Shown here one piece after another: positions 15,401-23,107 of a stretch of DNA of 27,084 nucleotides. Origin of the DNA: a virus. The translations under genes and the position numbers were made by a program. The notes under the pieces are model-generated. The model was not told the origin of the DNA, did no database searches, and saw only the letters and a program-made list of their open reading frames with translations. Location: IMG/VR virus record IMGVR_UViG_3300006990_000126, positions 1-27,084 of that record; one strand, 5' to 3'. Numbering within the stretch: the stretch's first letter is position 1; every line of letters begins with the position of its first letter.

Positions 15401-18400
15401 CGTATTCACCTCGGATGCCATCAAATACGCCGAAAACCAAATCCCTGCCGGTGTCCAAGTCGCTATCAAGGGAACATGGCGCAACGTTGGAGACAACGAC
15501 GGATCGGACACCAGCGATAAATCAACACCCAACTTCGCTGAAAAAGGCTACTTGACTTCAAACGCCGGTGGTCAAAATCCAGAAATCACACCGCACAATG
15601 AGTATCGAGGGCTATTCACAGTCGAGCAAGCCCAAACCGTCACAACAGCCGACCTCATCTCTTCTGGGAACAGCATCAACGTGGCTGATACTTCCCTGTT
15701 CCCTGCTACGGGAACAATCAAGGTCGGAGGCACAGGAACAAGCCACTTCGGAGCTACACAATACACCTACACCTCAAAGAACTCAACGACCCTGTTCATT
15801 TCAGGCACACTTGGTCAAGCGTGGGGTGCTGGAACTGTTGTTCGAGAGACGACTTCTACCGACTACATCATCATTGACAAAGAATGGCAAGCGTCTTTGA
15901 TGATTGAAACCATTCGAGACAGCGGAGGGTTTCTTGAGTTCGACGTCGTAATCAGCCCTGACTTCCCATCATACCTGCGATACGAACTGATGGGTGGTTC
16001 AGGTGATGTGAACTGTGAATCAACGCTGGCAAAGAATGACCGCATGACTCCGACCATAGCACCAAGCGACGACCTTTTCCGCATTTACATCAAGCCAAAC
16101 GCAGCAGGTATCGCTCACGATGGGGATATGGCCGATCTTCCTTCAGAGGTCTATACGACAAGTGCTGTGAGCGCGAACACTAAGACGGGTGCGACATTCA
16201 AGACCACCAAGGCCGTTTCGAGCCTTTCTTCCGGCCTTCAAGCTGCGTTGCCTATCACGCTTGGTTCTGGGTCTGGTGGTCTTGCTGACGGCCTCGAATG
16301 TGACCTTGCCTACATGACCTTCCCCAAACAACAATCGAGGTCATTTTCGCTACGAAACACCGGTTCTTCTTACAACTATCGAAACGCCCACGCTCGATGG
16401 GCGCGTGATCTGCCGCAGTCGCTTTGGTTCCAGAAAACCTTCGGCGTTATCAGCGAATACCCTTACGGTGCTACGGCATGGAGAGGTGCTGGCTTCGTTG
16501 GAGCTGCACATGAAGACCTGGGGGCATCCTTCAACTCCGCATCGGACACGACGATAACACTTGGAGATACGACCAACTTCCCGTTTGGTGGCGTATGTGA
16601 GATATGGACAAATGACCCCAGCCCGTTTTCGCTCAACGGCGACCAAGCCGTGATGCTGACCTCGTTTGCTTATCGAGGCAAAACGGCAACCACGCTAACC
16701 AACGTCATGTTCGCTGATCCAAACAAAGGCGTTATCACGACCAGCGGTGCGGCAGGGAACAGGGTTGTTATCTGCCGAAACATTGACGGCGACTACAAGC
16801 ATTGTTTCGTGCTGTTTGCCGATATGCGAAACGACGGTTCAGCCGATGCTGACGGTGGAACTCGAAAGGAGGACTTCGGCCTTCTGCATCCAATCCAAGA
16901 AAACTACGACTTGAAGGTGGTTTGGGCCGACACCGGAAAAGACTTCGTGGACTTGAAGCTGGGTGCTGATGCCGATATATGGCAGTTAAGTGCAGAGAAT
17001 GATCCGGCAGGGACAATCCTTGGCGGAGGAACTGCTTCGCCCTGGTCTCAAGTCCCGACAGCCATCATGCTCGACTACGATGCCGCACCCATCTTGGTTG
17101 GCAAGCGTAGCAACAATACCGAGCTATCAACGCTCTATCACGATTGGCAAGACAAAGCAGGTGCATTCGTTGTCATTGACCTCTCGAAGTTCTTCAACCT
17201 GAACACCGAGGCCAACAACGGACGAATCGCTCAATCCGCTGGCGGCAACAAACAGCTCGGAGAATACCTCATCGAAGGCGCAGGTGCGCCCACGCTGATT
17301 GACAATTTCTATTATCACGCCTCGGCGACCTTCCAAAACTCCGCAGCTCCAATCCTTCAGCACCCCAACTCATACCGATGGGTCGTCGCCAAGACCACGC
17401 TTACACAGGACATCGTTTCATCCAATCCGACAGCAACAACAACAACAGAAACTCTCGCAGGTGCAACGCTGATTTTTGTTGACGACACCACCAATATGCC
17501 AGCAACAGGAACAAACTTTCTCATCGGCAACGACACCTTCAACTACACAGGAAAAGCAGGTACGATGGCGAGAGCGTTCCCCGCCAACCTCGGTGGTGAT
17601 GTCACAGCCAACGGCACGTTCACAACCACAGGCGGCGGCGGTTCGGGTGCGACAGGATCATACAAAGCCCAGTTCCTTCTCGATGCTGTCGCCTCTGGAT
17701 TCAATGCGGGTTCTGGGTGGGACACATTTTTAACAACATATCAATGGGTTGCGAACACAGGTCGAGCGAGAGGGACAGTACAAGCCTCCGGTGGGGTTCT
17801 TGTCTCTTCGTCCGTCACAATTGACATAAACGACTACTACGAAACAGCACCAAGCGTAACAATCACACGACCCAAGGCAGCTGCGGTAGGAGGCTTCGGG
17901 AGTCCAGCTTTCACGCTGAAAAGCACAGGCAATTTGAAGTTCGGTGAGGACTTCACAATCACCAACGCTGGTTCACTATACACTTCAGCTCCAACCTTCG
18001 TGTTCTCGACAAGCTCAACGGCAACGGCGGTGGCTACATTCACCACTACGCAACTTATCGGCGTTTCGGGTATCTCGGCGACTCACCCTGCTGGTACGGT
18101 CATTCAAACACAGTCCACGATACGAACACTTGATGTCGAGGACACAACAGACTTCCCAAGCAAGGTGGGTGTGGGCGGGTTCGCTGGTTTGAACACAGCC
18201 GGTATCATCGAGGCCAAAACAACTGATGCAGACGGAAATGATTTCGACATGAAGTATGTTTTCACTTATGACTCAAAGACAGCAACAACACTCGACAACA
18301 TCACTTATCGTCCTGTGAAGCAGGGTGAAACCGTTGATGTAGCCGCCGCTGGCCTTTGGTCTGGTGATACCTTCACGATTCAAGGTGTGCCTTCAATCAA

Positions 18401-21242
18401 GGCCGAAGGAAGCATTGTTCGTGCTTCTCTTGGATCGGCGTTTCCGATGGGCTTCATGTTGAAGCTTGAAGGCAAAGTCAAGAGTCCAGGGCAAGGCAAC
18501 TACTACGAGCATGACAAAATCCGTATTTACCAAACCTCTGCGCTGTATAACGACTGGTTCAAGCAACTGACCTTACCTGCCATCTCCGACATCAATAACG
18601 TGCCGATTATGCGAGACTTCAACGTGGACGGCAACGTGGCTGGGGCTGGCACAGTCGAGTCCTTCGGCAGCGTGACGGACGCTCAAAACAAGTCCATTTT
18701 CCAAACAATGAGAACGTTGGCTCAAGCTGCTGGTATCGGCGACGGCAGCTCGCTTCTAACGCTCAACTTCCAAATAGGCCGAGATAACCGCATGGAGTTC
18801 CGACCGACTTACAATTCTGGTATCAGTCTCGACAGGAACAATCTCAAGGTGTCCAACTTGAAGACCAGCAAGGCCGCATCGTTTAGCCACGTTCGAGTCC
18901 TGTTCAACGGTGGTTCGTCATTCGTGACCTTCCCTGCGCTCAACTACAAGACCAATGTTCGATTCAAGTTCGTTAGCGCAACATCGGTGTCCTCTTACGA
19001 ACAAGCCCTCCAAATCGCCAAGCACGAATACCAGAAGAAGAAAGACCCATCCTTCCAAGTTGAGGCAGAGGTTGTTCGAGAATCAAACGAAACTCAACGC
19101 GTAGGGCCGATGCTTGAGAACGCTCGCTACGGATATATCGCTGATCCAGCTCGCCAACTCACAGGGCCGCAGTCAGGGTATTGGACTGCTGAACATGGAG
19201 GTCTGCACTTCACAGGACAGAATAACGCACTTCACGGCAACATTCACGGCTTCGGCCTGTTAAGTCTGCTGAACTATCAGTCGTCCTCGGTTATTGGTGT
19301 CGGTATCGGTGGCTACACGGGAGGCAACAATTTCACTACGGCTTACGGCACAGGTCTTGCTCACTACCCAACCAACGACCTCTACAACATGTTCCCCTGG
19401 ACGCAGATGTATTATTGGTACGGAGCTAACTCGGTGTCTTACGCTGTTCAAATCGTGCATATTCCCAAGGGTATGCCGAAGGTCAGCGAGACAACCGGAG
19501 AGGAGCTGCGTGTTTTCATCGAGGATAAGGTCGCATCCACCCCATCAGCAGGTCGAGCGACCAACGACACGGACACGAAGAAGTTCCAGATATTCGTCGC
19601 TGACTACGACTTCGACGAGACTCAATCGTTAGGCCACACCCCAAAGCTGGCGGCAACGCAGAAGGGTATTGAGTCCATCACCACCAAAGGAAGCGGCTAC
19701 TTTGAGATGCCGATTCCTGCTTCGTATTGGTCGGCAGGGAATACGGCAGGTGCGAAAATGGTCGTATCGGTGAACGCAGAATACCTGAACGCTGTTGCTC
19801 GACACAAGACAGGTGACCAGTTCGGCGGCAATTTCAGTACAGCTCAAACAGGAGTTACGCCTGGGGCTGGTCAAACCCTGCCGACATTCACCAACGCTAA
19901 CGAATACTCAATTTTCCCTCTTGGCATTCGAGAATATCCAGAAATCGGTTCGTCAGCCGTTCAACGCACCGCTTACTACGCACCACGTATTCACATCACC
20001 GACGACATAAACTTCATTCCAGGCACTTACGCATCCTACAACGACCCCTACATTGACATTAACGAAACGCTGTTCATCACCAAAGTTGAATACTCGTACA
20101 CACCGAAAAGCCTTGACAAAACCAAAATACACCTTGAGCGTGAGTCTGGTCGCATCCCAGAAGGTCTTCAAGGCTACTTGGCTACGAACCCTCTCGAAGA
20201 CACGGGGGCAAGCGGTGGTGGCGTTGGCGGTGGCGGAGGAAGTCAGAACACCCCTCCCTCCGGCGGTGGCACAGGAGGACGAGGAAAACCCGACCCAGAC
20301 GAGTTCACCCCACCAACAAACGACCTTTACCCTCTCGGCTACACAGGAGGACAAAGAGGAACAGAATCAATCGGTGCAACGCCTCCGCTACGAGGCGGTG
20401 TTGGTGCTGATCTCGGTGGGGTTCAAGCTCCAATTCGTAGCGGCATTGACTTCATTCGCTTGAACAACGACACGGGCGTTCAGCAAATGGGCCAAGAAGG
20501 TGCGCTCATGAGTCCTTCGATGGGGTCGAACAATCTCAACGATGCCCTTATTCAGCGGTTGAACAACGCTATGAGCGTTGATAACCTGCTCCCATCAGGC
20601 ATTCAAGGCATCCCTGGTCAGCCTCGACCGACGAAGATACCCCAAAAGACGAGAGCGATTGAAGGGATCGACACGAAGTTCACTTCATCCGAAGGTCAAG
20701 CTGCACAAACCGACGATGGGTGGGTCTTGCCTGGTGCATCACAATTGACCGACAGCGAGGCCGTCACCAACCTTCAGCATTCGCTGGCTATGTCGGCTAC
20801 AACACCAATGGACTCATCACAGCCTGTCATCGGTATGACTGCCAGCGTTTCATGCGAAGTCCTCGCAGACTCGACGTTCTCGTTGACAACGACAATCACC
20901 TGCAAAGAAACCGGTGAGTCAATCACGCACACCCACGAAGAAGCCGTTACTGCCGCATCAAACGGTATCAGCCGAAAGAAAATCATGCTGATGCCTCAGC
21001 AATTCTTTGAGTCTGCTGGTGTCGAGGGTCGAAACCTGTCGGTGTCCATCGTGCGTAAGCCGAATCAAGGCAACGATAACGCCAATTTCTCAAGCGTCGT
21101 GATCCACGGCGTTCAATTCGAGAACGTGGTTCACAACAACCAAGGCGCACCTGCGACCGATAACTTGGCGGCATTCGCTGGAGCGGGCAAAGAAACCACT
21201 TCCGATGGCTTGAACCTAAACAGCAACAGCGACCCGTTGTGA
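12447..21242 (+). CDS. Giant tail hub / baseplate protein with adhesion modules
   Basis: A 2931-residue protein, the largest here, directly after the tape measure gene (1-base gap), where distal tail and hub proteins lie. Residues 1-560 are beta-rich and unrecognised. About 565-770 looks lectin/LamG-like (LWYDLDIVVDFANQQYYVFA near 684). About 780-880 resembles the first part of a gp27/gpD-type hub (IDKLKIVSVVDGISQLEISI, then WKVLVFRD). About 1066-1970 holds repeated small beta-modules. About 2080-2180 (FQTMRTLAQAAGIGDGSSLL, then IGRDNRMEFRPTYN) and 2535-2575 (LFITKVEYSYTPKSLDKTKI) look like the rest of the hub, so the hub appears split by insertions. A Gly/Pro-rich linker follows at about 2588-2650, then a beta C-terminal domain (about 2785-2890). 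No lytic enzyme motif was seen. Confidence 0.7.
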   Translation: MNDINRRFTAWLSGYYEDFQSMRVIGEGEDYSDASFFTNRRDSHAGNTMAAQAFNNSRFTYDYLTRSFANKAPLSLIGSAAQSEAASLHNEGPSQWLTHDPNRLSSSFYEGRANLTYPDTIGDAASLRTIAFPRRADYSHYASGWGTHNTYWVRQGDTDATYERSGFEVDSAHGYPFGASSTRGYGKFDQGELDSGVPSGSRYRNHKVMMNSSLCGVYLGETGDIAATSSGIGLPYAYLHPIKSPSGKPFFRHSMSRRIADWVSVSSVADNGSGLKRYTIDHTEFVDEGAGGATDQWFALNKKLNTVVATGQTYSSGATSITLPSSTSPVITNILNPATDRHLPDKSSGSPTQQLFIEGATHTFQSFNVSSGGITFNSISPALSQTYIQPSVKYYTWENQASGDDTIVAYNLLGSTPSPTPVFQFRADTDDSLGFPLVCFKSAGNVVTTTNARTTNGETGVQDSPHFTVSSNAGLGYTYHFMTLNLQSGHGGFTADPELSFAQDPFFELGNTYGRLEVGDYLSEFDVSMPEKITAISNGTIDTDGLFGSASATHIRQATYGSYAGSQGRAKDGMFGFQPVIVGDTELNAQADGERFTIRLANQSWGIQTAAKPVQVSPSYLLSIGYDQTQTGFELNERGNMADSKAAITHLFNPVVGTGLNSARSTLFTMFEEGTTGKTSYTADQLWYDLDIVVDFANQQYYVFAEGAYVSTTPFNPKPGGGLWTAADFYGWSLGVQLQSEKDTSSTDTWATAVTMIDRAGYIYALQDRMTNGAIAPTIQQDDVLIDKLKIVSVVDGISQLEISIQDDDDELNLPQLASGRPNWKVLVFRDNDYRPIHSSIVQQVQWKQSHTKKTKELVLKAKDSLAELDFQFPYFDIGQENGAPSLVTAYRRYEVTNYANIFHFGATSLLNLNAFLGLDEDSKGSTGEYLPRYDQRMRLHSGHPIQIYSNENTNGPNYVEDAWEVSRLIDHFEPDANDATKTRAVFTSDAIKYAENQIPAGVQVAIKGTWRNVGDNDGSDTSDKSTPNFAEKGYLTSNAGGQNPEITPHNEYRGLFTVEQAQTVTTADLISSGNSINVADTSLFPATGTIKVGGTGTSHFGATQYTYTSKNSTTLFISGTLGQAWGAGTVVRETTSTDYIIIDKEWQASLMIETIRDSGGFLEFDVVISPDFPSYLRYELMGGSGDVNCESTLAKNDRMTPTIAPSDDLFRIYIKPNAAGIAHDGDMADLPSEVYTTSAVSANTKTGATFKTTKAVSSLSSGLQAALPITLGSGSGGLADGLECDLAYMTFPKQQSRSFSLRNTGSSYNYRNAHARWARDLPQSLWFQKTFGVISEYPYGATAWRGAGFVGAAHEDLGASFNSASDTTITLGDTTNFPFGGVCEIWTNDPSPFSLNGDQAVMLTSFAYRGKTATTLTNVMFADPNKGVITTSGAAGNRVVICRNIDGDYKHCFVLFADMRNDGSADADGGTRKEDFGLLHPIQENYDLKVVWADTGKDFVDLKLGADADIWQLSAENDPAGTILGGGTASPWSQVPTAIMLDYDAAPILVGKRSNNTELSTLYHDWQDKAGAFVVIDLSKFFNLNTEANNGRIAQSAGGNKQLGEYLIEGAGAPTLIDNFYYHASATFQNSAAPILQHPNSYRWVVAKTTLTQDIVSSNPTATTTTETLAGATLIFVDDTTNMPATGTNFLIGNDTFNYTGKAGTMARAFPANLGGDVTANGTFTTTGGGGSGATGSYKAQFLLDAVASGFNAGSGWDTFLTTYQWVANTGRARGTVQASGGVLVSSSVTIDINDYYETAPSVTITRPKAAAVGGFGSPAFTLKSTGNLKFGEDFTITNAGSLYTSAPTFVFSTSSTATAVATFTTTQLIGVSGISATHPAGTVIQTQSTIRTLDVEDTTDFPSKVGVGGFAGLNTAGIIEAKTTDADGNDFDMKYVFTYDSKTATTLDNITYRPVKQGETVDVAAAGLWSGDTFTIQGVPSIKAEGSIVRASLGSAFPMGFMLKLEGKVKSPGQGNYYEHDKIRIYQTSALYNDWFKQLTLPAISDINNVPIMRDFNVDGNVAGAGTVESFGSVTDAQNKSIFQTMRTLAQAAGIGDGSSLLTLNFQIGRDNRMEFRPTYNSGISLDRNNLKVSNLKTSKAASFSHVRVLFNGGSSFVTFPALNYKTNVRFKFVSATSVSSYEQALQIAKHEYQKKKDPSFQVEAEVVRESNETQRVGPMLENARYGYIADPARQLTGPQSGYWTAEHGGLHFTGQNNALHGNIHGFGLLSLLNYQSSSVIGVGIGGYTGGNNFTTAYGTGLAHYPTNDLYNMFPWTQMYYWYGANSVSYAVQIVHIPKGMPKVSETTGEELRVFIEDKVASTPSAGRATNDTDTKKFQIFVADYDFDETQSLGHTPKLAATQKGIESITTKGSGYFEMPIPASYWSAGNTAGAKMVVSVNAEYLNAVARHKTGDQFGGNFSTAQTGVTPGAGQTLPTFTNANEYSIFPLGIREYPEIGSSAVQRTAYYAPRIHITDDINFIPGTYASYNDPYIDINETLFITKVEYSYTPKSLDKTKIHLERESGRIPEGLQGYLATNPLEDTGASGGGVGGGGGSQNTPPSGGGTGGRGKPDPDEFTPPTNDLYPLGYTGGQRGTESIGATPPLRGGVGADLGGVQAPIRSGIDFIRLNNDTGVQQMGQEGALMSPSMGSNNLNDALIQRLNNAMSVDNLLPSGIQGIPGQPRPTKIPQKTRAIEGIDTKFTSSEGQAAQTDDGWVLPGASQLTDSEAVTNLQHSLAMSATTPMDSSQPVIGMTASVSCEVLADSTFSLTTTITCKETGESITHTHEEAVTAASNGISRKKIMLMPQQFFESAGVEGRNLSVSIVRKPNQGNDNANFSSVVIHGVQFENVVHNNQGAPATDNLAAFAGAGKETTSDGLNLNSNSDPL
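15642..15848 (+). repeat. Hub beta-module, copy 1
   Basis: It encodes hub residues about 1066-1134. Key features are INVADTSLFPATGTIKVG, then YTYTSKNSTTL, ending GAGTVVRE. It shares the 'D-T-S/T-x-F-P' and 'Y-x-x-K-x-x-T-T-L' anchors with the other copies. Confidence 0.55.
16542..16769 (+). repeat. Hub beta-module, copy 2
   Basis: It encodes hub residues about 1366-1441. Key features are TTITLGDTTNFPFGGVCEI, then FAYRGKTATTLTNV and a Gly-rich end. The anchors match copies 1 and 4. Confidence 0.55.
17445..17621 (+). repeat. Hub beta-module, copy 3
   Basis: It encodes hub residues about 1667-1725. Key features are ATLIFVDDTTNMPATGTNFL, then FNYTGKAGTM and DVTANGTF. This copy has NMP in place of the xFP anchor. 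Confidence 0.5.
18054..18353 (+). repeat. Hub beta-module, copy 4, with an extra half-module in front
   Basis: The first part (18054-18107) encodes LIGVSGISATHPAGTVIQ, the end-strand motif also found in the connector gene. The full module follows: IRTLDVEDTTDFPSKVGVGG, then FTYDSKTATTLDNI and GETVDVAA (hub residues about 1870-1969). Confidence 0.55.
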
Positions 21243-21245
21243 TTA
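21240..21245. other. Zero-gap convergent gene junction
   Basis: The + strand hub stop TGA (21240-21242) abuts the - strand ERCC4 stop TAA (21243-21245, read as TTA on +). No intergenic terminator hairpin or T-run fits between them. Confidence 0.9.
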
Positions 21246-21950
21246 TTCGTACAAATCACGCAGAGATAGAATGGTTTGGGCCTTCTTTCGCCCGATGCCG
21301 TCAATTTCCATCAGCGACGATTGGGTGGTCTTGGCTCGAAGGAGCTTGGGGATGCTGCCGTATTTCTTGAGGATGGCTTCAGCGTGGATAGTGGTCAGCC
21401 CAGGCAAAGCGGCAAGGCAAGCGACCCGTGGATCGACCTTGGACGATAACTTGCGAACCTCATTCGGCACAGTCAAACGCTGACCGATAGCTTGTAGGTG
21501 ATGGACTTTGGCGATATACTCGACGAACTCATCCATCGAATTAAGCTGCATGAATTGGATTTTGGGGAAGCGGTGATACAGTTCTTGCTTGAAGGATTTA
21601 ATCACGTTATGCGCTCTGGCGTGGACTTGCCTTGGGTTCTGTCGAGGCGCACCAGGGCGTTGATACACGGTGATTTTGGTTCCGTACACAACGAGCATAG
21701 GGCGTTCAAACGCTTCGCACAGATCGGCGAGCTGGGCGTAAATCGTCCGAGAACGTCCGATGCCGAGGATGCTTTGCCACAGGTCGTTGATTTCTTTCGC
21801 TTCAATGCCGATGTCTCCCAGAATGTAGTCGGCTGCCTTTAGTCGCTTGACCTCGGCTTGACCGGCTGGGTTGTACTTACGATCTCCGAAAGCGACCAGC
21901 ATTTTGTTTATGACTTTGGGATTCTCCCTGTCGTCAATGACTACAACCAT
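21243..21950 (-). CDS. ERCC4-type (XPF/Hef-like) structure-specific nuclease with HhH domain
   Basis: A 235-residue endonuclease of the XPF/Mus81/Hef family, which cuts branched or flapped DNA at stalled forks and during recombination. Visible motifs are VVVIDDREN at residues 2-10, DYILGDIGIEAKEINDLWQS at 41-60, and RSRTIYAQLADL at 66-77. The usual GDx(n)ERKxxxD core is read here as GD...EAKEIND: catalytic Glu50, Lys52 and Asp56 remain, but Arg is replaced by Ala51. Two helix-hairpin-helix motifs follow: LAALPGLTTIHAEAILKKYG (179-198) and MEIDGIGRKKAQTIL (214-228), which bind DNA and drive dimerisation in the family. There is no helicase domain, as in the stand-alone archaeal forms. It is the last gene of the - strand block, 39 bases after the primase gene. 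Confidence 0.85.
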   Translation of the reverse strand: MVVVIDDRENPKVINKMLVAFGDRKYNPAGQAEVKRLKAADYILGDIGIEAKEINDLWQSILGIGRSRTIYAQLADLCEAFERPMLVVYGTKITVYQRPGAPRQNPRQVHARAHNVIKSFKQELYHRFPKIQFMQLNSMDEFVEYIAKVHHLQAIGQRLTVPNEVRKLSSKVDPRVACLAALPGLTTIHAEAILKKYGSIPKLLRAKTTQSSLMEIDGIGRKKAQTILSLRDLYE

Positions 21951-21989
21951 GAATCGCCATGTGCATTCGCCACTTTAATTCTCGCACTA

Positions 21990-22982
21990 TCACAGGGCTA
22001 CTGACCCATCATATCGCCAGCATTTGCCCTTGCACATACCCTTGCCAACAAACCATTGACACGAAGGCGTTCCCTTCATCTCGACAATTGAGGCAAGGTG
22101 AGTCCGTGTGATACCCTCCCTGAAGTCTCGCCATTCGAGAGGTCGAATGAACTCAACTGCCTGGTCTATGCAAGCCTGTTTTTCTTCTCTGCTCATGTGA
22201 GCTGGGTCAGCGAAGTTCCTCAAGGATTCCATGAGATGTTGCCCCAAAGCGACACGAACATGGTTCGCAGGGTTCGAGGTGTGGATTGAGTCAAGACAGG
22301 GCATCAAAGGAATGGTGTCGCCGTCCACGATGTCTCCGAAGCTGGTATGCACGTCATGTTGCACCTGTTCAGGCGGATTGTCCTTGACCCATTTAATCAA
22401 ACTGAAGCTGCTTTCGTGCTTACCGAAGGGGTCAAGACGGGTCATTGAGAGCTGCGGCTGCTTGGGTATCTCGTAGCCGTGTGGATCAGCAGCAAAGCGT
22501 TGAGCGTCAATAATGACTGCGAACCTCTTACGCTTGGGGTTGTATGTTCCTGGGATGCGACAGAGCCTATCCACCGTCCCGATGCAGTCGAGAGTCGCTA
22601 AATCGCCAGCCATCTCACGTTCATATCGAACAAGTTCAGTCGGCCATCGATCTTCACGCACAGGTTCTTTGAACAACTGGTGAATGTGAAAGCCCCGACC
22701 GGTGGCGACGGCCAAAACTGTGCCTTCGAGTCTGTTTATCAGCGTAGCTGCGTCTGTTTTGACCTGTGGATCATCCATACCGTCAAAATCCCACCAAGCC
22801 CTGTCAATTATGGCTGTCTGGTAGTCAAACACCATACGGCGACCGTTCCACTTTCGCTCGCTGAACCCGTAAAGACTGGTGTAGCAAGCCGTTTTGTCCC
22901 ACATTTTATGCACATATCGCTTGAAAGCGGCTGGATTGTCGCACGATGCCCTTTTCAGGCCAATTTCACGCGGATAATGCAC
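21990..22982 (-). CDS. Archaeo-eukaryotic primase, PriS-like catalytic domain fused to PriL-like Fe-S domain
   Basis: A 330-residue primase that would make primers for viral DNA replication. The catalytic part shows WWDFDG (Asp65, Asp67; metal-binding motif I), GRGFHIH (95-101; motif II) and GTVDRLCRIPGTYN (135-148; motif III region). The C-terminal part resembles the iron-sulfur domain of the large primase subunit PriL: LMPCLDSIH with Cys229, a helical NHVRVALGQHLMES segment, then PSCQWFVGKGMCKGKC with Cys308, Cys317 and Cys321. The Cys229-Cys308 spacing (79) is close to that in eukaryotic PriL. The start is GTG at 22982-22980, overlapping the upstream TAG by one base, with AGGGGGT six bases before it. 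The PriL assignment is motif-based. Confidence 0.8.
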   Translation of the reverse strand: MHYPREIGLKRASCDNPAAFKRYVHKMWDKTACYTSLYGFSERKWNGRRMVFDYQTAIIDRAWWDFDGMDDPQVKTDAATLINRLEGTVLAVATGRGFHIHQLFKEPVREDRWPTELVRYEREMAGDLATLDCIGTVDRLCRIPGTYNPKRKRFAVIIDAQRFAADPHGYEIPKQPQLSMTRLDPFGKHESSFSLIKWVKDNPPEQVQHDVHTSFGDIVDGDTIPLMPCLDSIHTSNPANHVRVALGQHLMESLRNFADPAHMSREEKQACIDQAVEFIRPLEWRDFREGITRTHLASIVEMKGTPSCQWFVGKGMCKGKCWRYDGSVAL

Positions 22983-23107
22983 TAAATGACCCCCTCATGG
23001 CCGCAGATGTGGCATTTGTACTCCGCTTTCGGGAGCTTACCCATCTCGCCCATGAGGACAAGTCGTTTTGGGTCGGGCAATTTAGCGTCACATTCTGGGC
23101 AAATCAC
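22982..23107 (-). CDS. Mini zinc-ribbon protein (41 residues)
   Basis: A very small protein with two CxxC knuckles: CPEC at residues 3-6 and CHICG at 32-36, separated by a basic, Leu/Lys/Pro-rich loop. This is the classic layout of a zinc ribbon, a fold often used to bind DNA or a partner protein. The GTG start at 23107-23105 overlaps the stop of the nuclease gene as GTGA, matching the tight coupling seen elsewhere in this block. A longer version from an ATG at 23206 would overlap the nuclease gene by about 100 bases and is less likely. It sits between the Fe-S nuclease and the primase, so a replication-accessory role is plausible but unproven. Confidence 0.55.
   Translation of the reverse strand: MICPECDAKLPDPKRLVLMGEMGKLPKAEYKCHICGHEGVI
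22989..22995 (-). promoter_or_regulatory. Ribosome-binding site for the primase GTG start
   Basis: AGGGGGT on the - strand lies 6 bases before the GTG at 22982-22980. It supports the non-ATG start and lies inside the end of the zinc-ribbon gene. Confidence 0.65.

Noticed and set aside
14823-15458. A 211-codon - strand open frame inside the hub gene.
   Set aside because: It lies opposite the hub segment with recognisable hub-like motifs and has no ribosome-binding or neighbour support.
21951-21989. A promoter for the ERCC4 nuclease gene in the 39-base gap.
   Set aside because: Only a short TTAA-type AT stretch is visible, without a recognisable promoter consensus; read-through from the primase gene is enough to explain expression.
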